This document shows, piece by piece, positions 1 to 10,510 of a DNA stretch of 64,000 nt. The DNA comes from Thalassia testudinum (lineage: Eukaryota > Streptophyta > Magnoliopsida > Alismatales > Hydrocharitaceae): NCBI GenBank assembly GCA_037157565.1, contig JAZHRO010000055.1:42439001-42503000 (forward strand), written 5' to 3'. A model generated the notes under the pieces. The model ran no database searches. It had not been told where the DNA came from and saw nothing but the letters and a program-made list of their open reading frames with translations. The translations under genes were made by a program, and so were the position numbers. The number at the start of each line of letters is the position of its first letter. Within the stretch, counting starts at the first letter, position 1.

Positions 1-1283
1 TAGCGCCTTTTGCCTTTGACAGCCTTGCTGTGAAGTACAACCCTGATGGGATTGTTGAACGCCTCAAAGTTAGACTTGTGGTGTAGACTATTTCGACACC
101 TCTCCTATGGCACGCCTTAATTTTTTCAAAGTTTTTCTTTCACTTGTAGTCAATAAAGCCTGGCTACTATAGCAGCTTGATGTCAAGAACGCCTTCTTGT
201 ATGGAGATCTACAAGAGGAGGTCTGCATTCTTCTACTACCTGGCTTTGTGGTTAAGGGAGAGAGTATGCAGGCTTCGGAAGGCTATTTATGGCTTGAAAT
301 AGTCCACGAGCCTGGTTTGAGGGACTCAGTTTAGATATTCTAAGATTGAAATTTGTAGGTCTACTTCTGATCATTCTATTTTTGTGAGGTGTAGGAATCT
401 GGTGTTGTGATCCTTGCAGTATATGTAGACAATATGTTCCTTACTAGTGATGCCCTGGGGATACAAGAGATGAATTTTTTGCAGACATTTGTTACTAAGG
501 ACCTAGGCATATTGAGGTACTTCCTTGGCATTGAGGTGCCAGAAACTCACGTGGGATGGCTCTATCACTATGTGCTGGAACTTCTGGAGGAGACGGGACT
601 ACTAGGCGTGAAGCCTTCTTTCATTCCCATTGAGCCATAGGGGAGACTTGGTGAGGAAGATGATCCATTGTTTGAAGACAATGGGAGGTATAGGAGTATT
701 GTTGGCAAACTGTTATATGTGACCATTACTAGACTAGATATTAATTTTGTTGTAAACAGAGCAAGCCGGTTTATGGAGAACCCATGCTATAGCTATTGAC
801 AGGCAGTCTAAGAAATGGGCTCTACATGAAGAATGATGGGCACGTTGACTTGTATGCTTATTCTGATGTTGATTATGCATGCTCTATGGAGGATAGAAGA
901 TCTACAACTGGCTACTCCTTTCTTGGTGGAAATCTGGTTACTTGGAGGAGTACAGAGCCATGGCCTATATGACCTGTGAGATTATGGGGTTGGTTCACTT
1001 CTTGAGGATCTAGGTGTTCGGGTCAAGCTTTTGGTACCTATGTTTTGTGATAGCTGGTCAGCCATTTTTATTACATCCACTCCTGTCTTTGATAAGTATA
1101 CTAAATACATTGAGGTAGACTATTACTTTGTATGGGACGTGGTCGCCAAAGGGAAAATATGCACTCCTACTTCATTAGAACAAGTTGCAAATATCTTCAC
1201 CAAGGCTTTCTCCAAGAAGCATCATGATTTCTTATGTTCCAAGTTAAGCATGTTAGAGATATATGCTTTAACTTGGGGAGAAG
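1..1283 (+). pseudogene. Copia-1: Ty1/copia pol remnant (RT and RNase H)
   Basis: This is the 3' part of a Ty1/copia polyprotein, which would encode reverse transcriptase and RNase H for element replication. Frames with stops and shifts between them still spell copia landmarks: QLDVKNAFLYGDLQEEV (about 175-225), the catalytic-loop region AVYVDNM (about 415-435, where the family has YVDD), KDLGILRYFLGIEV (about 500-535), an RNase H segment with SDVDYACSMEDRRST (about 860-905), and the terminal QVANIFTKAFSKKHHDFL (about 1180-1235). The second catalytic Asp is Asn, and several stops interrupt the frame, so it is inactive. The element starts left of the window. A purine tract at 1271-1283 (ACTTGGGGAGAAG) follows the coding end and fits the polypurine tract just before the 3' LTR. 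Confidence 0.85.
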
Positions 1284-1434
1284 TGTTGGAGTTACTTATG
1301 TGAGGGGATGGTTTAGTTATATTGTTATTTATTAAGGGTCTCTTATGTAATCTTCTTGATGTCTCTCTCTATATAAAGAGGTCTAGGACTCTTTTCTCAA
1401 TAAGATGCTTCATTCTTTTCTTCCCTCAACAACA
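1284..1434 (+). repeat. 3' LTR of Copia-1
   Basis: The LTR starts TGTTGGAGTT directly after the purine tract and ends in CAACA (1431 or 1434 because the motif repeats), giving the TG...CA form. A TATA box (CTATATAAAG) lies at 1370-1379. The length of about 150 bp is small but normal for copia. The 5' LTR lies outside the window, so neither the length nor a target duplication can be checked. Confidence 0.65.
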
Positions 1435-2750
1435 AGCTTGGCGGCTTCTTTTCAGACAGTTTGGGGAATGATTTCTCTTTATTGATGGACGACTAGTTAG
1501 GTTGTGGACACTTATTTCCCTGGTTGTTTTTGGGAAAAAAACAAGGGGGTTTCATTGGCTGATTGTTGGTTGGATGAACCTGGTCTACAAGGCGGCGGCT
1601 GGTCTCCCTCTTTTGTGGTCTCTATCTTGGACTAAAAGGACTGTAGAGCTGGTTGACTTTCTTGAGTGGATTTCATGTTGCCATCTATGCAAGGAGTGAG
1701 TTGCTTTGTTTTGGCAGACTAAGGATTTCTATTTGCGGTGCTTACAAGAAGCCGTATGGCACTTTGAATTTGGCTATTCACTTTGCTAGGGATTGCAAGT
1801 TGATATGGACAACAAAATGCATGTTGAAGATTAGGACTTTTTATTGGCAATTGAGGCAATGGAGATTGCTTACCAAGGATTTTAGATAGAGATGGGCACT
1901 AAATACAGATACCCTTTATGGCTTGTGCAAGCAATGTTGTAAAAATCGGCCTACTCGGTCGAGTAATCAGCTGAGTAATCCTATGCGGAGCCTTACCAAC
2001 TGAATAACTCATAGTTAGGCCTATAGTCGGCAACACTGACTACTCAGCCGAGTAGTTGGTGTAGTCAGTCGAGTAGTAGGTCGATTTTTGCATAGAGGAA
2101 AAAATAGGTATATAGGTATATTATTATTTAGGTCAAATAAAACTCCACTCGACCCCCCTCCCTCGACCACTCCCCTAAAATCATGTATTTTCACTTGAGA
2201 CTCCTCTTTGACTAATAAAAAACTCTTCATTGCTAAATCATATATTGTAATGTATTTGATTCAAGTATATATTAATTCTTCGTTTATGTTGCCTTGTTGT
2301 TGGTAATGTATTTGTAATGATTTATACCTTGGTTTAATTATTAAATTTGTAATGAATTTGATATTGTTTGTACTTTGTAGCTTATTTTATAACCTTAAAC
2401 TTGAATATGTTTACTTTTATGCAATGATATATTTTACTTCTTGATATGTGTGTGTGTGTGTAATGCCCGACCGAGTACTCCCCTGCATATCGTATACTCC
2501 TTAGTCAGTAGCCTGACCGACTGAATATCGGCTATCGACTTTTACAACACTGTGTGCAGGTCAGGTTCATAAGACATTTCACATCTCTCTTTCCATGTCT
2601 AGCTATGCTTAGGAGGTGTAAAACCATGTGAGCATCACTTGGATCATGCATTTTGAGGTGGACCTCTTCTGGGATTCTATTAGACATGGATGTTTGGGAC
2701 CATGAAATAGTACACTTCAAATATAAAAAGGAACAAAGGTTTTGGAACTC
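1435..2750 (+). pseudogene. Probable LINE ORF2 3' remnant (zf-RVT-like)
   Basis: Weak coding remains continue across a MITE inserted at 1932-2552. Residues read from about 1805-1900 (IWTTKCMLKIRTFYWQL, then LLTKDFR) resemble the start of the zf-RVT domain after the reverse transcriptase of plant LINEs, which usually reads W-x-x-K-x-x-K-x-x-x-F-x-W followed by L-P-T-x-D. After a stop comes a short Cys-containing stretch (GLCKQ) cut by the MITE, and beyond it a stretch resembling HFTSLFPCLAM. Frame breaks are frequent, so it is inactive. The call rests on pattern memory only; the part at 1435-1650 is unassigned. Confidence 0.35.
1932..2552. mobile_element. hAT-like MITE, 621 bp
   Basis: Terminal inverted repeats of 17 bp match at 15 positions: CAATGTTGTAAAAATCG at the left end, and CAGTGTTGTAAAAGTCG read inward from the right end. 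CAGTGTTGTAAAA is a typical hAT terminus. The flanks are TGTGCAAG (1924-1931) and TGTGCAGG (2553-2560), an 8-bp target duplication with one mismatch, also hAT-like. The subterminal parts carry repeated palindrome-like units such as TACTCGGTCGAGTA and ACTCAGCCGAGTAG. There is no transposase; the middle is AT-rich with a (TG)n run at about 2447-2461. It inserted into the LINE-like remnant. Confidence 0.8.
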
Positions 2751-2858
2751 CTTCGATCTATGTGGTTGGTAAGTATTTTTAAGGGGAAAAGGGCATGCAT
2801 GGAAAATATGGTAAATTCTATATCACTTTGGCGTCGAACAAGGCAGGTGCCTTGTAAT

Positions 2859-4512
2859 TGTTGGTGTTAGAGCACTACGATCGTTTATTTTGATGATAAC
2901 AAAACACTCATTATTTAACATTTGCTTTTGAGTCTTAGTTTTCAGGTCAATTTGCAAATGGATACATGTTTAGACGGACTTCGAGCTCGCATCCATGGCG
3001 GATTGGAAGAACTTGACAGAGGAGGAGCTTTGCGAGGAGCGAAAGCTTGAAGAAGGAAGGAGATGAACAATAGGATAGATTTCCTTCATTGTATTTTGTA
3101 CTTTGTTTTTGCTCTTTATTTCTTAAATCTTATGTTAAAGAGCCTCAAAGAACCCTTAAAGTAGTCTTAGGAACACTTGCACAACCCTAGGATACTTAGG
3201 TTTTCTGTAAAGAACTTAGAAAACCAAAATAGGGTTCTGACAGCCTAATCAGACGTCTAATATGGAAATAAGACGTCTGATAGTAACTTTTTAGATGTCT
3301 GACTGTTGACTCAGACGTCCAATAACTTAGGCTGGACTTAGTAGGTTCTGTCTGTTGAAATCAGACATCTAGACCTTAGTCCAGATGTCTTAGAAGACGT
3401 CTGATGGTTGTGCCAGACGTCCAATTAGTGGAACGTTGGCTAGCAAAGTAAACGTTGAGGAAAATAACCGTTAGGTTTCTATCAGACATCCGTAGAGCAC
3501 CCCAGACGTCTGATATGTGACTGTTTTGCCTCGACTGACTCAAATTCACTTTGTGAGATATTCTAGTTGTTAACCTATCTTGGGAATCCATTCCCGCAGT
3601 ACAATAGGTTTCCAGATGTCCAGACCTAGTGCCAGACGTCCTGTATGTCGTTTGATGGCCTTACACTAAAACCTTGTTTAGGTCTGAACCAAGTTAGGAA
3701 GGAAACTCGTCTAGATTCAGACGTCTGACTTAGTTCCAGACATCTTAAACAAGTTTTCCAGATGTCTGATACTTGGATCAGACGTTTGATGACCCCGGCC
3801 TGTTTTGCCTTGGGTTCAACTCTAACGGTTATGGAAGCCTTCTAAGGCCTTCTAAAGCCTTCCTAGGCTCTCTATAAATAGAGGACCCTTGCCTTGCAAA
3901 CACACACCCAAGTAACACATTTTCACATCTATTTGTATCCAAAATACTTTAGAAGATCTTGCTCTCCATTTCACCGTTCCACATCTTAAGAGCTTTGTTC
4001 TTGTTGCACTCCCGCTCTCCCTCTGCAATTATGAGAGTGACGAAGTGCCACCACATGGTTCAAGCACCCGCGTCGTCACGCCGACGCACTCCCACCAAAG
4101 GGAAGTATCTTTACCTATTGTAGTTAGGTTAATCTTTGTTGTCTCTATAGGTTGTTTTGTAATTTTTCTTTGTAATTGTGTTGGGTATTTGCATTGTGAA
4201 TCCCCGTCTCCTTCGTGAGATAAAATCCTCCTTGTGAAGAGGAGGGGTTGAGGAACGCTACCCTCGTACTCGTAGCGTGGTTGTAATTGAGGTTGTACTA
4301 CCTTCGTTAAAGTAGTACATTGTGGATTTGATCGACTTTGTCTATCGGAAAATCCTAACTCGAGAGGGTTAGGTGGTGGTTTTCATCCGGTTTGGGTTCC
4401 CACCTAAAAAATTCTTGTGCCTATTGTGTGATTGTGCTATTTTTGAGATTGTTTACATTATTCCGCATTTTATATGACACGCATATCTCACCCCCTTCCG
4501 TAGGGAATTACA
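2859..4512 (+). repeat. Solo LTR A of the GACGTC-array family
   Basis: A 1654-bp LTR begins TGTTGGTGTTAGAGCAC and ends TAGGGAATTACA, flanked by GTAAT (2854-2858) and GTAAC (4513-4517), a 5-bp target duplication with one mismatch. No internal retrotransposon region adjoins it, so it is a solo LTR. It aligns along its length with copies B, C and D. A TATA box (CTATAAATAG) lies at 3872-3881. Between 3247 and 3793 it holds 8 intact GACGTC palindromes and about 7 decayed ones (GATGTC or GACATC). It is the most diverged copy of the four. Confidence 0.85.
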
Positions 4513-4655
4513 GTAACTACTCCATGTAATTGGAGATTTAACAAAGCATGTGACCATTGACCTCGAGTGGTACCCTTTCTAATACTTCAGTTAGAGATAC
4601 CTATAGGTTTTTCATATTTATGGCCATCTCCCCATAGATGTCAAAATATAGCTAT

Positions 4656-4823
4656 AGGAGTATTAGTTTAGTTGGAGTCCAGTTATTTTAGGATTGAGTT
4701 TGTTAAAGTTATACAATTTTATATTTCTAGTATGACACTTTATGTAATTTTTAATTTCCATTTCTCTATGTAAGAGAGACTAGGGTTATGTTTTCCAGTA
4801 ACAAAGTTCATTTTTATCCGACA
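4656..4823 (+). repeat. 5' LTR of the small LTR element
   Basis: This 168-bp repeat matches 6569-6736. Shared stretches include GTATTAGTTTAGTTGGAG, TTTTAGGATTGAGTTTGTTA and AACAAAGTTCATTTTT. It ends CCGACA directly before the primer-like site. Its first bases (AGGAG) differ from the TGTAG of the 3' copy, so the TG start has decayed. Confidence 0.75.
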
Positions 4824-6059
4824 TGGTACTAGAGTAGCAGTCCTAGGTCGATCTTTAAGACCTTCTTGATCCCTCTCTTTTTATTTTTTATTTTTATTTT
4901 TTTTTAATCTTTTCTTCCACATAAAAAAGGGATAAGAAAGGAAAAAGGAAACCCTAAACAGAGTTCAAAGGAGCTTCCCCACTATTGTCAACGGCCTTTG
5001 GTTGACTGGTGACCAACCTAACAATGCTGCTAGATCTGCATGACCCTTTAGGGTTGCACTTGTTCCTTGCGGCTGTGCGTAACCTCTTTGGGCGACACTA
5101 GTGCCTATTGAGCAACGCTAGGCAGCAAAGATCCAACTGATGATCGCTCCGGTGGTCCCCTAAGGTTGCACGACCCCACAGGGTCCTTCGCCACTCACTC
5201 TGTCGCTCGAGGTGAACTTCTCTTAGAGTTCTTGAGCCTTGGCGGCATCGTCTTCACTGCTAGAGGCACCGTTGGGGCTCCCAACAACCTCTAAGGGTGT
5301 TTCCTGTGTCCTTAGCTACTGCTAAAGATGTCATTGGTGAGCCTATTGTGGCCTCCCTTGGCCACTATTGCCGTTGATTGGGTTGGATCCTTGCCTAACA
5401 GTGCTGCCCGAGCTCTCTCACGGCCTCTGGGCTTTGCCCATACCAGATCTTGGCCAAAGCTACTCCTATAACGGCCTTTGGCTTTGTGAACTTCGCATCT
5501 CTTCTTCCTCCTGTTGTGTGCATGGGATTTGTAGCGCATGGGAACTACTACCGCCAATGCTTTCATCAACTTCATCACAACTATTGCCACATCTATTGTT
5601 ATTACATCATCTCAATGCTGTTGTGGATTCACCATCTACTGCTACCACATTTAGATCGGGTTCCAACCCTTGTCTCCTCCCTCTTGGTTGATCCCCTTCT
5701 TACTGCACAACCTTCAGCTTGGTTAATCAAATCGACTAGTCTCCAGATCAATCCCCTTACTGAGCTATGCCTCAAGATGGTTGTGGTCTTTTCTTCTTGA
5801 TCGGATCATCTGCTTGTGTGCTACTTTGCGTGTGCACATGATATAGGTGCAACGCATATTCTACATGTGTAGTGCATGCTCTTGTTCGTGAGATTGCACA
5901 TCCCTACTTGACTACCTGATTGTTCTTGACGTCCTTTGCACTACTATCCCCATGGCTGACAGGGAATCTTTGGCTGTTACCTTCGAGACAAGGATGGCGT
6001 TCATTGCTGAGGAGTTTGAATGTCTAAGGGCTTTACTAAGGAGCGTGCCCTCATCCTCT

Positions 6060-6240
6060 TCCACTGCTTTTTACTTCTGCTATTGCTTGGGATTATCTCC
6101 TATCCTGTTGTTGCTTGGGATTGTCTCCTGTACTACCAGTGCTTGGGATCATCTCCCGTTCTATTACTGCTTGAGATCGTCTCTTATTTATTGTTGCTAT
6201 TGCTTGGGCTCGTCTCCTACTCCTGACTGCCTGCCTACTT
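6060..6240 (+). repeat. Imperfect tandem repeat, about 30-bp unit
   Basis: A unit close to TTGCTTGGGATTRTCTCCT recurs about five or six times (TTGCTTGGGATTATCTCC, TTGCTTGGGATTGTCTCC, GTGCTTGGGATCATCTCC, CTGCTTGAGATCGTCTC, TTGCTTGGGCTCGTCTCC), with spacers rich in CTA and CTG triplets. It lies inside the small non-autonomous LTR element and produces a Leu/Tyr-rich low-complexity reading frame rather than a credible protein. Confidence 0.6.
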
Positions 6241-6568
6241 ATCTACTATTGGTGCTTGGGAATGTTTCCTCATTTACTGTTGCTACTACTACCATAGGCC
6301 TACTATTGTTGTTTATTGCTATCTACTATTGCTGTTACCTCTGCTACAACCATACTATTTTTGTTTGCTACTTCTGCTATAGTCTTCTACTATTTATTAC
6401 TACTACTACTTCTGGTACATCATCTAGTATTGCTACTACTGCTGTCTGTTTACTGTGGTTGCTACTTTTGCTACAACCTCCACCTGTTCGTCTTGATGTC
6501 TACATTGGAGGGCTCACTTTTGTTTCTTGTAACAAGTTGGGTGTTGCATACTCCAACTTGGGAGGGAT

Positions 6569-6736
6569 TGTAGTATTAGTTTAGTTGGAGTTGAGTTATT
6601 TTAGGATTGAGTTTGTTAGAGAGCTAGTTATGCAATTTTATATTTCCAATAAGACTGTAATTGTTTAGTCCCACCTCTTTAGCTAAGAGAGGCTAGGGTT
6701 ACGATTTCCAATAACAAAGTTCATTTTTCTCTAACA
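6569..6736 (+). repeat. 3' LTR of the small LTR element
   Basis: This 168-bp direct repeat of 4656-4823 starts TGTAGTATTAG after a purine tract and ends CTCTAACA. The equal length and clear but imperfect identity show an old insertion with both LTRs retained. Confidence 0.75.
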
Positions 6737-7114
6737 GGAGCTATCTCCCCATTATTGGAATGATGATGCAAATTAGCCATATGTAGCAAATCATCTCCAT
6801 TAAGGTTGGGGCTAATTGAGATTGTACTACCCATATTGGGGCTTACATTCAGTCAAAAACTTTAGAAGCTAATAAAGAAAGGTGAAGCTTGCAATCAACG
6901 TCCAACAGTTCCTCGAACCATCATGGACTCACAATTTTGTGTGGGAGAAGGGAGAAAGAAGCATAACTTTGAAGAAGATGGGCAAAAACATCTATCTTGT
7001 AGATTCTTCCATTAATAATAGTAGTCTTTTGGACTGAATTTAACCAAAGAATATCAACTTCGTAGGGAAATCTATATATATATATCAAAAACCAAGGAAA
7101 CTTTGTGTAATATC
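6737..7114. other. Unassigned, probably intron or flank of the HCF244-type gene
   Basis: This AT-rich stretch has no recognised domain or splice-bounded exon, and a short (TA)n run at about 7074-7087. It lies between two retroelement insertions upstream of the first visible HCF244 exon, so it may be intron if the upstream exons exist outside the window. Confidence 0.3.
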
Positions 7115-7605
7115 TGTTAAGATGCGTGTAGTCTTGGAGCGTGGAGGTTCTTCCACATGGGAAGAGATGATAGCAACAGGGTGCTGCCAATGGTGGCTGC
7201 ACGTGTGAACAGGGAGAGAAAGATGGCAGCCAGTGGTGAAGAATAGAGGGAGAGAGAGGGAGTTGATATGTGGAATAAATATTGCATTAACTCAAGAGAT
7301 AAACATAAGAGGGAGGCTCTTTTTTATAAGGAGAGAACATATCTTCTAAACTTGGTAACAACTCAATCAAATCAAATCTTCTAAAACAAGAAAGAACAAA
7401 TCTCAACAACTAATTCCTAATACAACTTTTCTAAAAATCACTTAACAAAAATATCAAAACTTGCAACTTAAGCAACAAAAATCAAGACCCTTGGCCCTCC
7501 TTGCTGCTGGCCCTGAGGGCCCAACTGCTGCTGCCACGTGGCACTGCCCCCATGGCCTATCTGGCTTCCATGTGGCAGTCCCACGTGGCTTTTTTATTCC
7601 TAACA
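7115..7605 (-). repeat. Solo LTR, minus strand, 491 bp
   Basis: Read on the minus strand it starts TGTTAGGAATAAAAAAG and ends CGCATCTTAACA. It is flanked by a perfect 5-bp duplication, ATATC, at 7110-7114 and 7606-7610. A minus-strand TATA box (CTTATAAAAAAG) lies near 7320-7331. No internal region adjoins it. Size and termini fit a copia solo LTR, but the family is not identified. It lies 250 bp upstream of the first visible HCF244 exon, so it is in an intron if the gene is complete. Confidence 0.85.
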
Positions 7606-7855
7606 ATATCCAAACTTTGCAGGGAAATCTGTGTACAAGCTGTGAATTATATTAATGCTTCATTGCCTTCTCTCAGATACAATTTTGATGAGAAGCTATC
7701 ATAAAGGTTCCAGCAACTTTTGATGGGTGTTTTTTTTAATTTAATTTTTTACGTTTTTTTTAATTGAGAAATGGATAATAATCCCCAATGGTTCTGAAAT
7801 AGAAATCTTCATGCTTTATTGAGAACCATGCTCATCTGTTTCATGTCTACAACAG

Positions 7856-9688
7856 GGATTAATAGGGCAATATGCTGTGCCTATACTCGAAGAGAAGTCT
7901 GTGTGGGGAACTGATGCTCCAACTCGTATTGCTTACATGGACACCCAGGTCCAGCAATCAACTATTGGTTAAGGATTTCAAGAATATACTGTTTACATTC
8001 TGAATACTAAACTTTTGTTATAGCTATTGTCGTATATCAGGATATAGCTCGTTTAACGTTCATAGCTCTAAGGAACGAGAAAACAAACAAAAAGATATTG
8101 ACTTTTGCTGGACCTCGGGCATGGACAACTCAGGAGGTACAGAAAGCTACAACGTTTACATATTTCTTGTTCCAGATACTGAAGTCTTTAATATTGTAGA
8201 GCAAGCTTTTGGAAGCGGTTTCCTAAACATGTAGGAACCCCTTTTCTAATAAATTAAGCTACTTCCTTCAAAAAGTAAGCTGATATGATATCACTGTCTT
8301 TTCCTGCTACAAATTATCAAAAACTGTCATGTCAGGTGACAAAGAATGGAAAGTTTTAGCATATCTGTGGAGGAGACAGACAGGGTCGCCAAAAATAGTT
8401 GACATAACATGGCTGAAAATTCTGTCTACTTTCCATCTTTAGATGAGATCTACTTTATACATTGACTGTGGTAGATTATGGGTCAACATAATCGTTCATC
8501 ATATTGCCAGGGTGAATCTGCAAAAGTTGTGAGTCATTTTTTTGTTGATGACTTCACACATGCAAACACGTGCATGCATATACACATGCATGCGCATGCA
8601 TGCACACATCCCAAATTTCCACTATCAACTGATATGGAGGGCCATGGAACCAAACCTTGTTTTGCCAGTTTTCTCAAATATTTGATTTTGTTAAATGCAT
8701 GATACATATTGGTTTTGGCAGTGTTTTCAAGTGTTTGGTTTTATCGCAAATGAGGAGATACGTCTGGGTGGTGGTGAATGGACAATTCTACATATTTTTG
8801 CTCCTTATATATTTATAGTCTCGCTGGTTTCATTGGTTAATCAAAAGTGGAAGATAAAACAACTAAATCAGCTTTTTGCAACTAGATGAAGGGTTTCTTT
8901 CACATGCACGTATGATAATAATAGATATGCAGATGAACATTGCTTTACTTGCCAATATATATATAAATTTGCCAAATAAAAATAAGTTCCTTCATAACTG
9001 TACATGCTTTTGGTAATTTAGGTGATAGCATTGTGTGAAAGACTTGCTGGACAAGATGCTAATGTTACAACGGTCCCTGTATCTGTTTTGAGATTTACAC
9101 GGCAGCTGACTCGGTTTTTCCAATGGACAAATGATGTTGCTGATAGATTGGCCTTCACAGAGGTGATCTTTTGAAGCCATAACTGCCGATACTTGGGAAG
9201 TTTTTCCACAACAGTTAACAGATATCTGTTACATTAACTGTCATCTCCAGTTCATTATGCTACCACTTGATTCCTTCATAGCTGCATTATCTTTTCCTCA
9301 TCAATTAGAAAACTGAGACCCAATAATAGTTGCAGTGCCCTTTTTAGTCAATATGACAGCTCTTAGTGTCTGTTTAGCGTCCAAAGATCTGTTATATGAC
9401 CCATTATTGTAAGAAAACCCTTTAAAGGAGGTTGTTTATGAATTTCTATGGTAGATTGATTTATGTTTGCTACATTTCTAATATTGCTATAATCTTTTTT
9501 TGAGGTTTCAGGTTCTCTCGAGTGACACAGTTTTCTCAGTTCCTATGAATGAGACATACAGTCTTCTAGGAGTAGATGTTAAAGATATTTTGACACTGGA
9601 AAAATATTTGCAAGATTACTTCACCAACATATTGAAGAAGCTGAAGGATCTAAAAGCACAGTCAAAACAAACTGACATTTATTTCTAA
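7856..9688 (+). CDS. HCF244: HCF244-type PSII assembly factor, last four exons (partial)
   Basis: Four exons splice into 168 codons with no stop: 7856-7948, 8041-8136, 9022-9162 and 9512-9688 (TAA at 9686-9688). All introns are phase 0 with GT donors and AG acceptors. The encoded protein ([49 protein letters not shown], then a Lys-rich tail ending TDIYF) matches my memory of the C-terminal part of HCF244, the plant relative of cyanobacterial Ycf39. That family is an atypical NmrA-like short-chain dehydrogenase at the thylakoid that works with OHP1/OHP2 in D1 synthesis and photosystem II assembly. The family is about 395 residues long. The transit peptide and Rossmann half are not found in the 7.8 kb upstream, which is mostly transposon. 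Either a large intron hides them to the left, or this is a 3' gene fragment; intact splice sites favour a working gene. Confidence 0.85.
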
Positions 9689-10236
9689 ACTTGATTAGCC
9701 AACCTGAAGCAACAGGTCGGTTGATGTTTGTAAAGTCACTGAAGTGAGAGTGGACCTTCTGCCAGAAGGCAGAGTTGGCATTTCCTTTTCTTTTCCTTTT
9801 ATTTGCCAATGTTTATTCTCCAACATTTTCTAAAGAAACACGTAGCCTGCAGTATTGTGATATTCTTTTCATCTTGATAAAGCCATACAGATAAATAAAT
9901 TGTGCTTTCACGGTAAAAGTGTCAATCTGGAGTTGTGATTGTGATGACCAAACATTTGAGATCGAACTGTTAGTGTTCTTTCGTTTATAAAACTTTGATT
10001 CTTCGTCAGGAGTGAGAACTATACAAAATCACGTAGAAAATACAATTCTATCCATGCCTTCATGATCAAGAAATATCTGCAATGTGATTGTGAATCTTGG
10101 CAACTTTACAAGACAGATTCCATCGTGCCAGACATCAAGACTATTTTGATTCTCAAGAATGATGTCAAGAGACATTGGGGTTTTACTATCACCTCTTTCC
10201 ATGGCATGTAGAGATGAATAAGGAAACATGAGTGAC
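9689..10236 (+). other. HCF244 3' UTR and flank, with a poly(A) signal candidate
   Basis: After the HCF244 stop there is non-coding AT-rich DNA. An AATAAA hexamer at 9894-9899, about 205 bp past the stop, is a plausible poly(A) signal. No other gene is recognisable before the minus-strand copia remnant begins. Confidence 0.45.
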
Positions 10237-10510
10237 ACTGTGAGCACTTACGAACAAGCACTGGGATCCTCCTACCGAGCTCTCATTCCTTTTGATGGTG
10301 AGAAGTGCCTCTCGATCTCTATTAATGTTTTTCTCTAATTATAGATTATCGGGTTAACGAACTCTCTATCCTTTTATAAGGATAGGGTTGGAGAGATTTC
10401 TAATCTCATTCGTAACCGACTCTATCCTAATCATAATCATCAACGTGGTCTTAATTAAATTATTTAACCAATTCATATGAATCACCTTAATAGGATAAAT
10501 TCTAACATTT
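10237..10510 (-). repeat. Probable 3' LTR of Copia-2
   Basis: On the minus strand TGTTAGAATTTATCC begins at 10510, directly after a purine-rich run (AAAGTGAAAAAA), the arrangement expected of polypurine tract and LTR. A TATA box (CTTATAAAAGG) lies near 10372-10382. The far end is a guess at TGCTCACA (10237). No partner LTR is in the window, so the right boundary is better supported than the left. Confidence 0.5.

Larger units (their letters stand above)
4656..6736 (+). mobile_element. Small non-autonomous LTR element (TRIM/LARD-like)
   Basis: Two direct LTRs of 168 bp (4656-4823 and 6569-6736) bound an internal region of about 1.75 kb without gag or pol domains. A primer site resembling the initiator tRNA-Met type (TGGTACTAGAG, 4824-4834) follows the 5' LTR immediately. 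A purine tract (TTGGGAGGGAT) precedes the 3' LTR. The internal part is pyrimidine-rich, with imperfect tandem repeats, and holds one 210-codon ORF (5952-6584) that is low complexity apart from a short ordinary N-terminus (MADRESLAVTFETR). GCTAT occurs at 4651-4655 and 6740-6744, a possible target duplication set off by three bases on the right. Confidence 0.75.

Noticed and set aside
5952..6584. 210-codon Leu/Tyr-rich ORF that looks like a membrane protein
   Set aside because: It is encoded by CTA/CTG/TTG repeats inside a non-autonomous LTR element; overlapping frames give equally hydrophobic strings.
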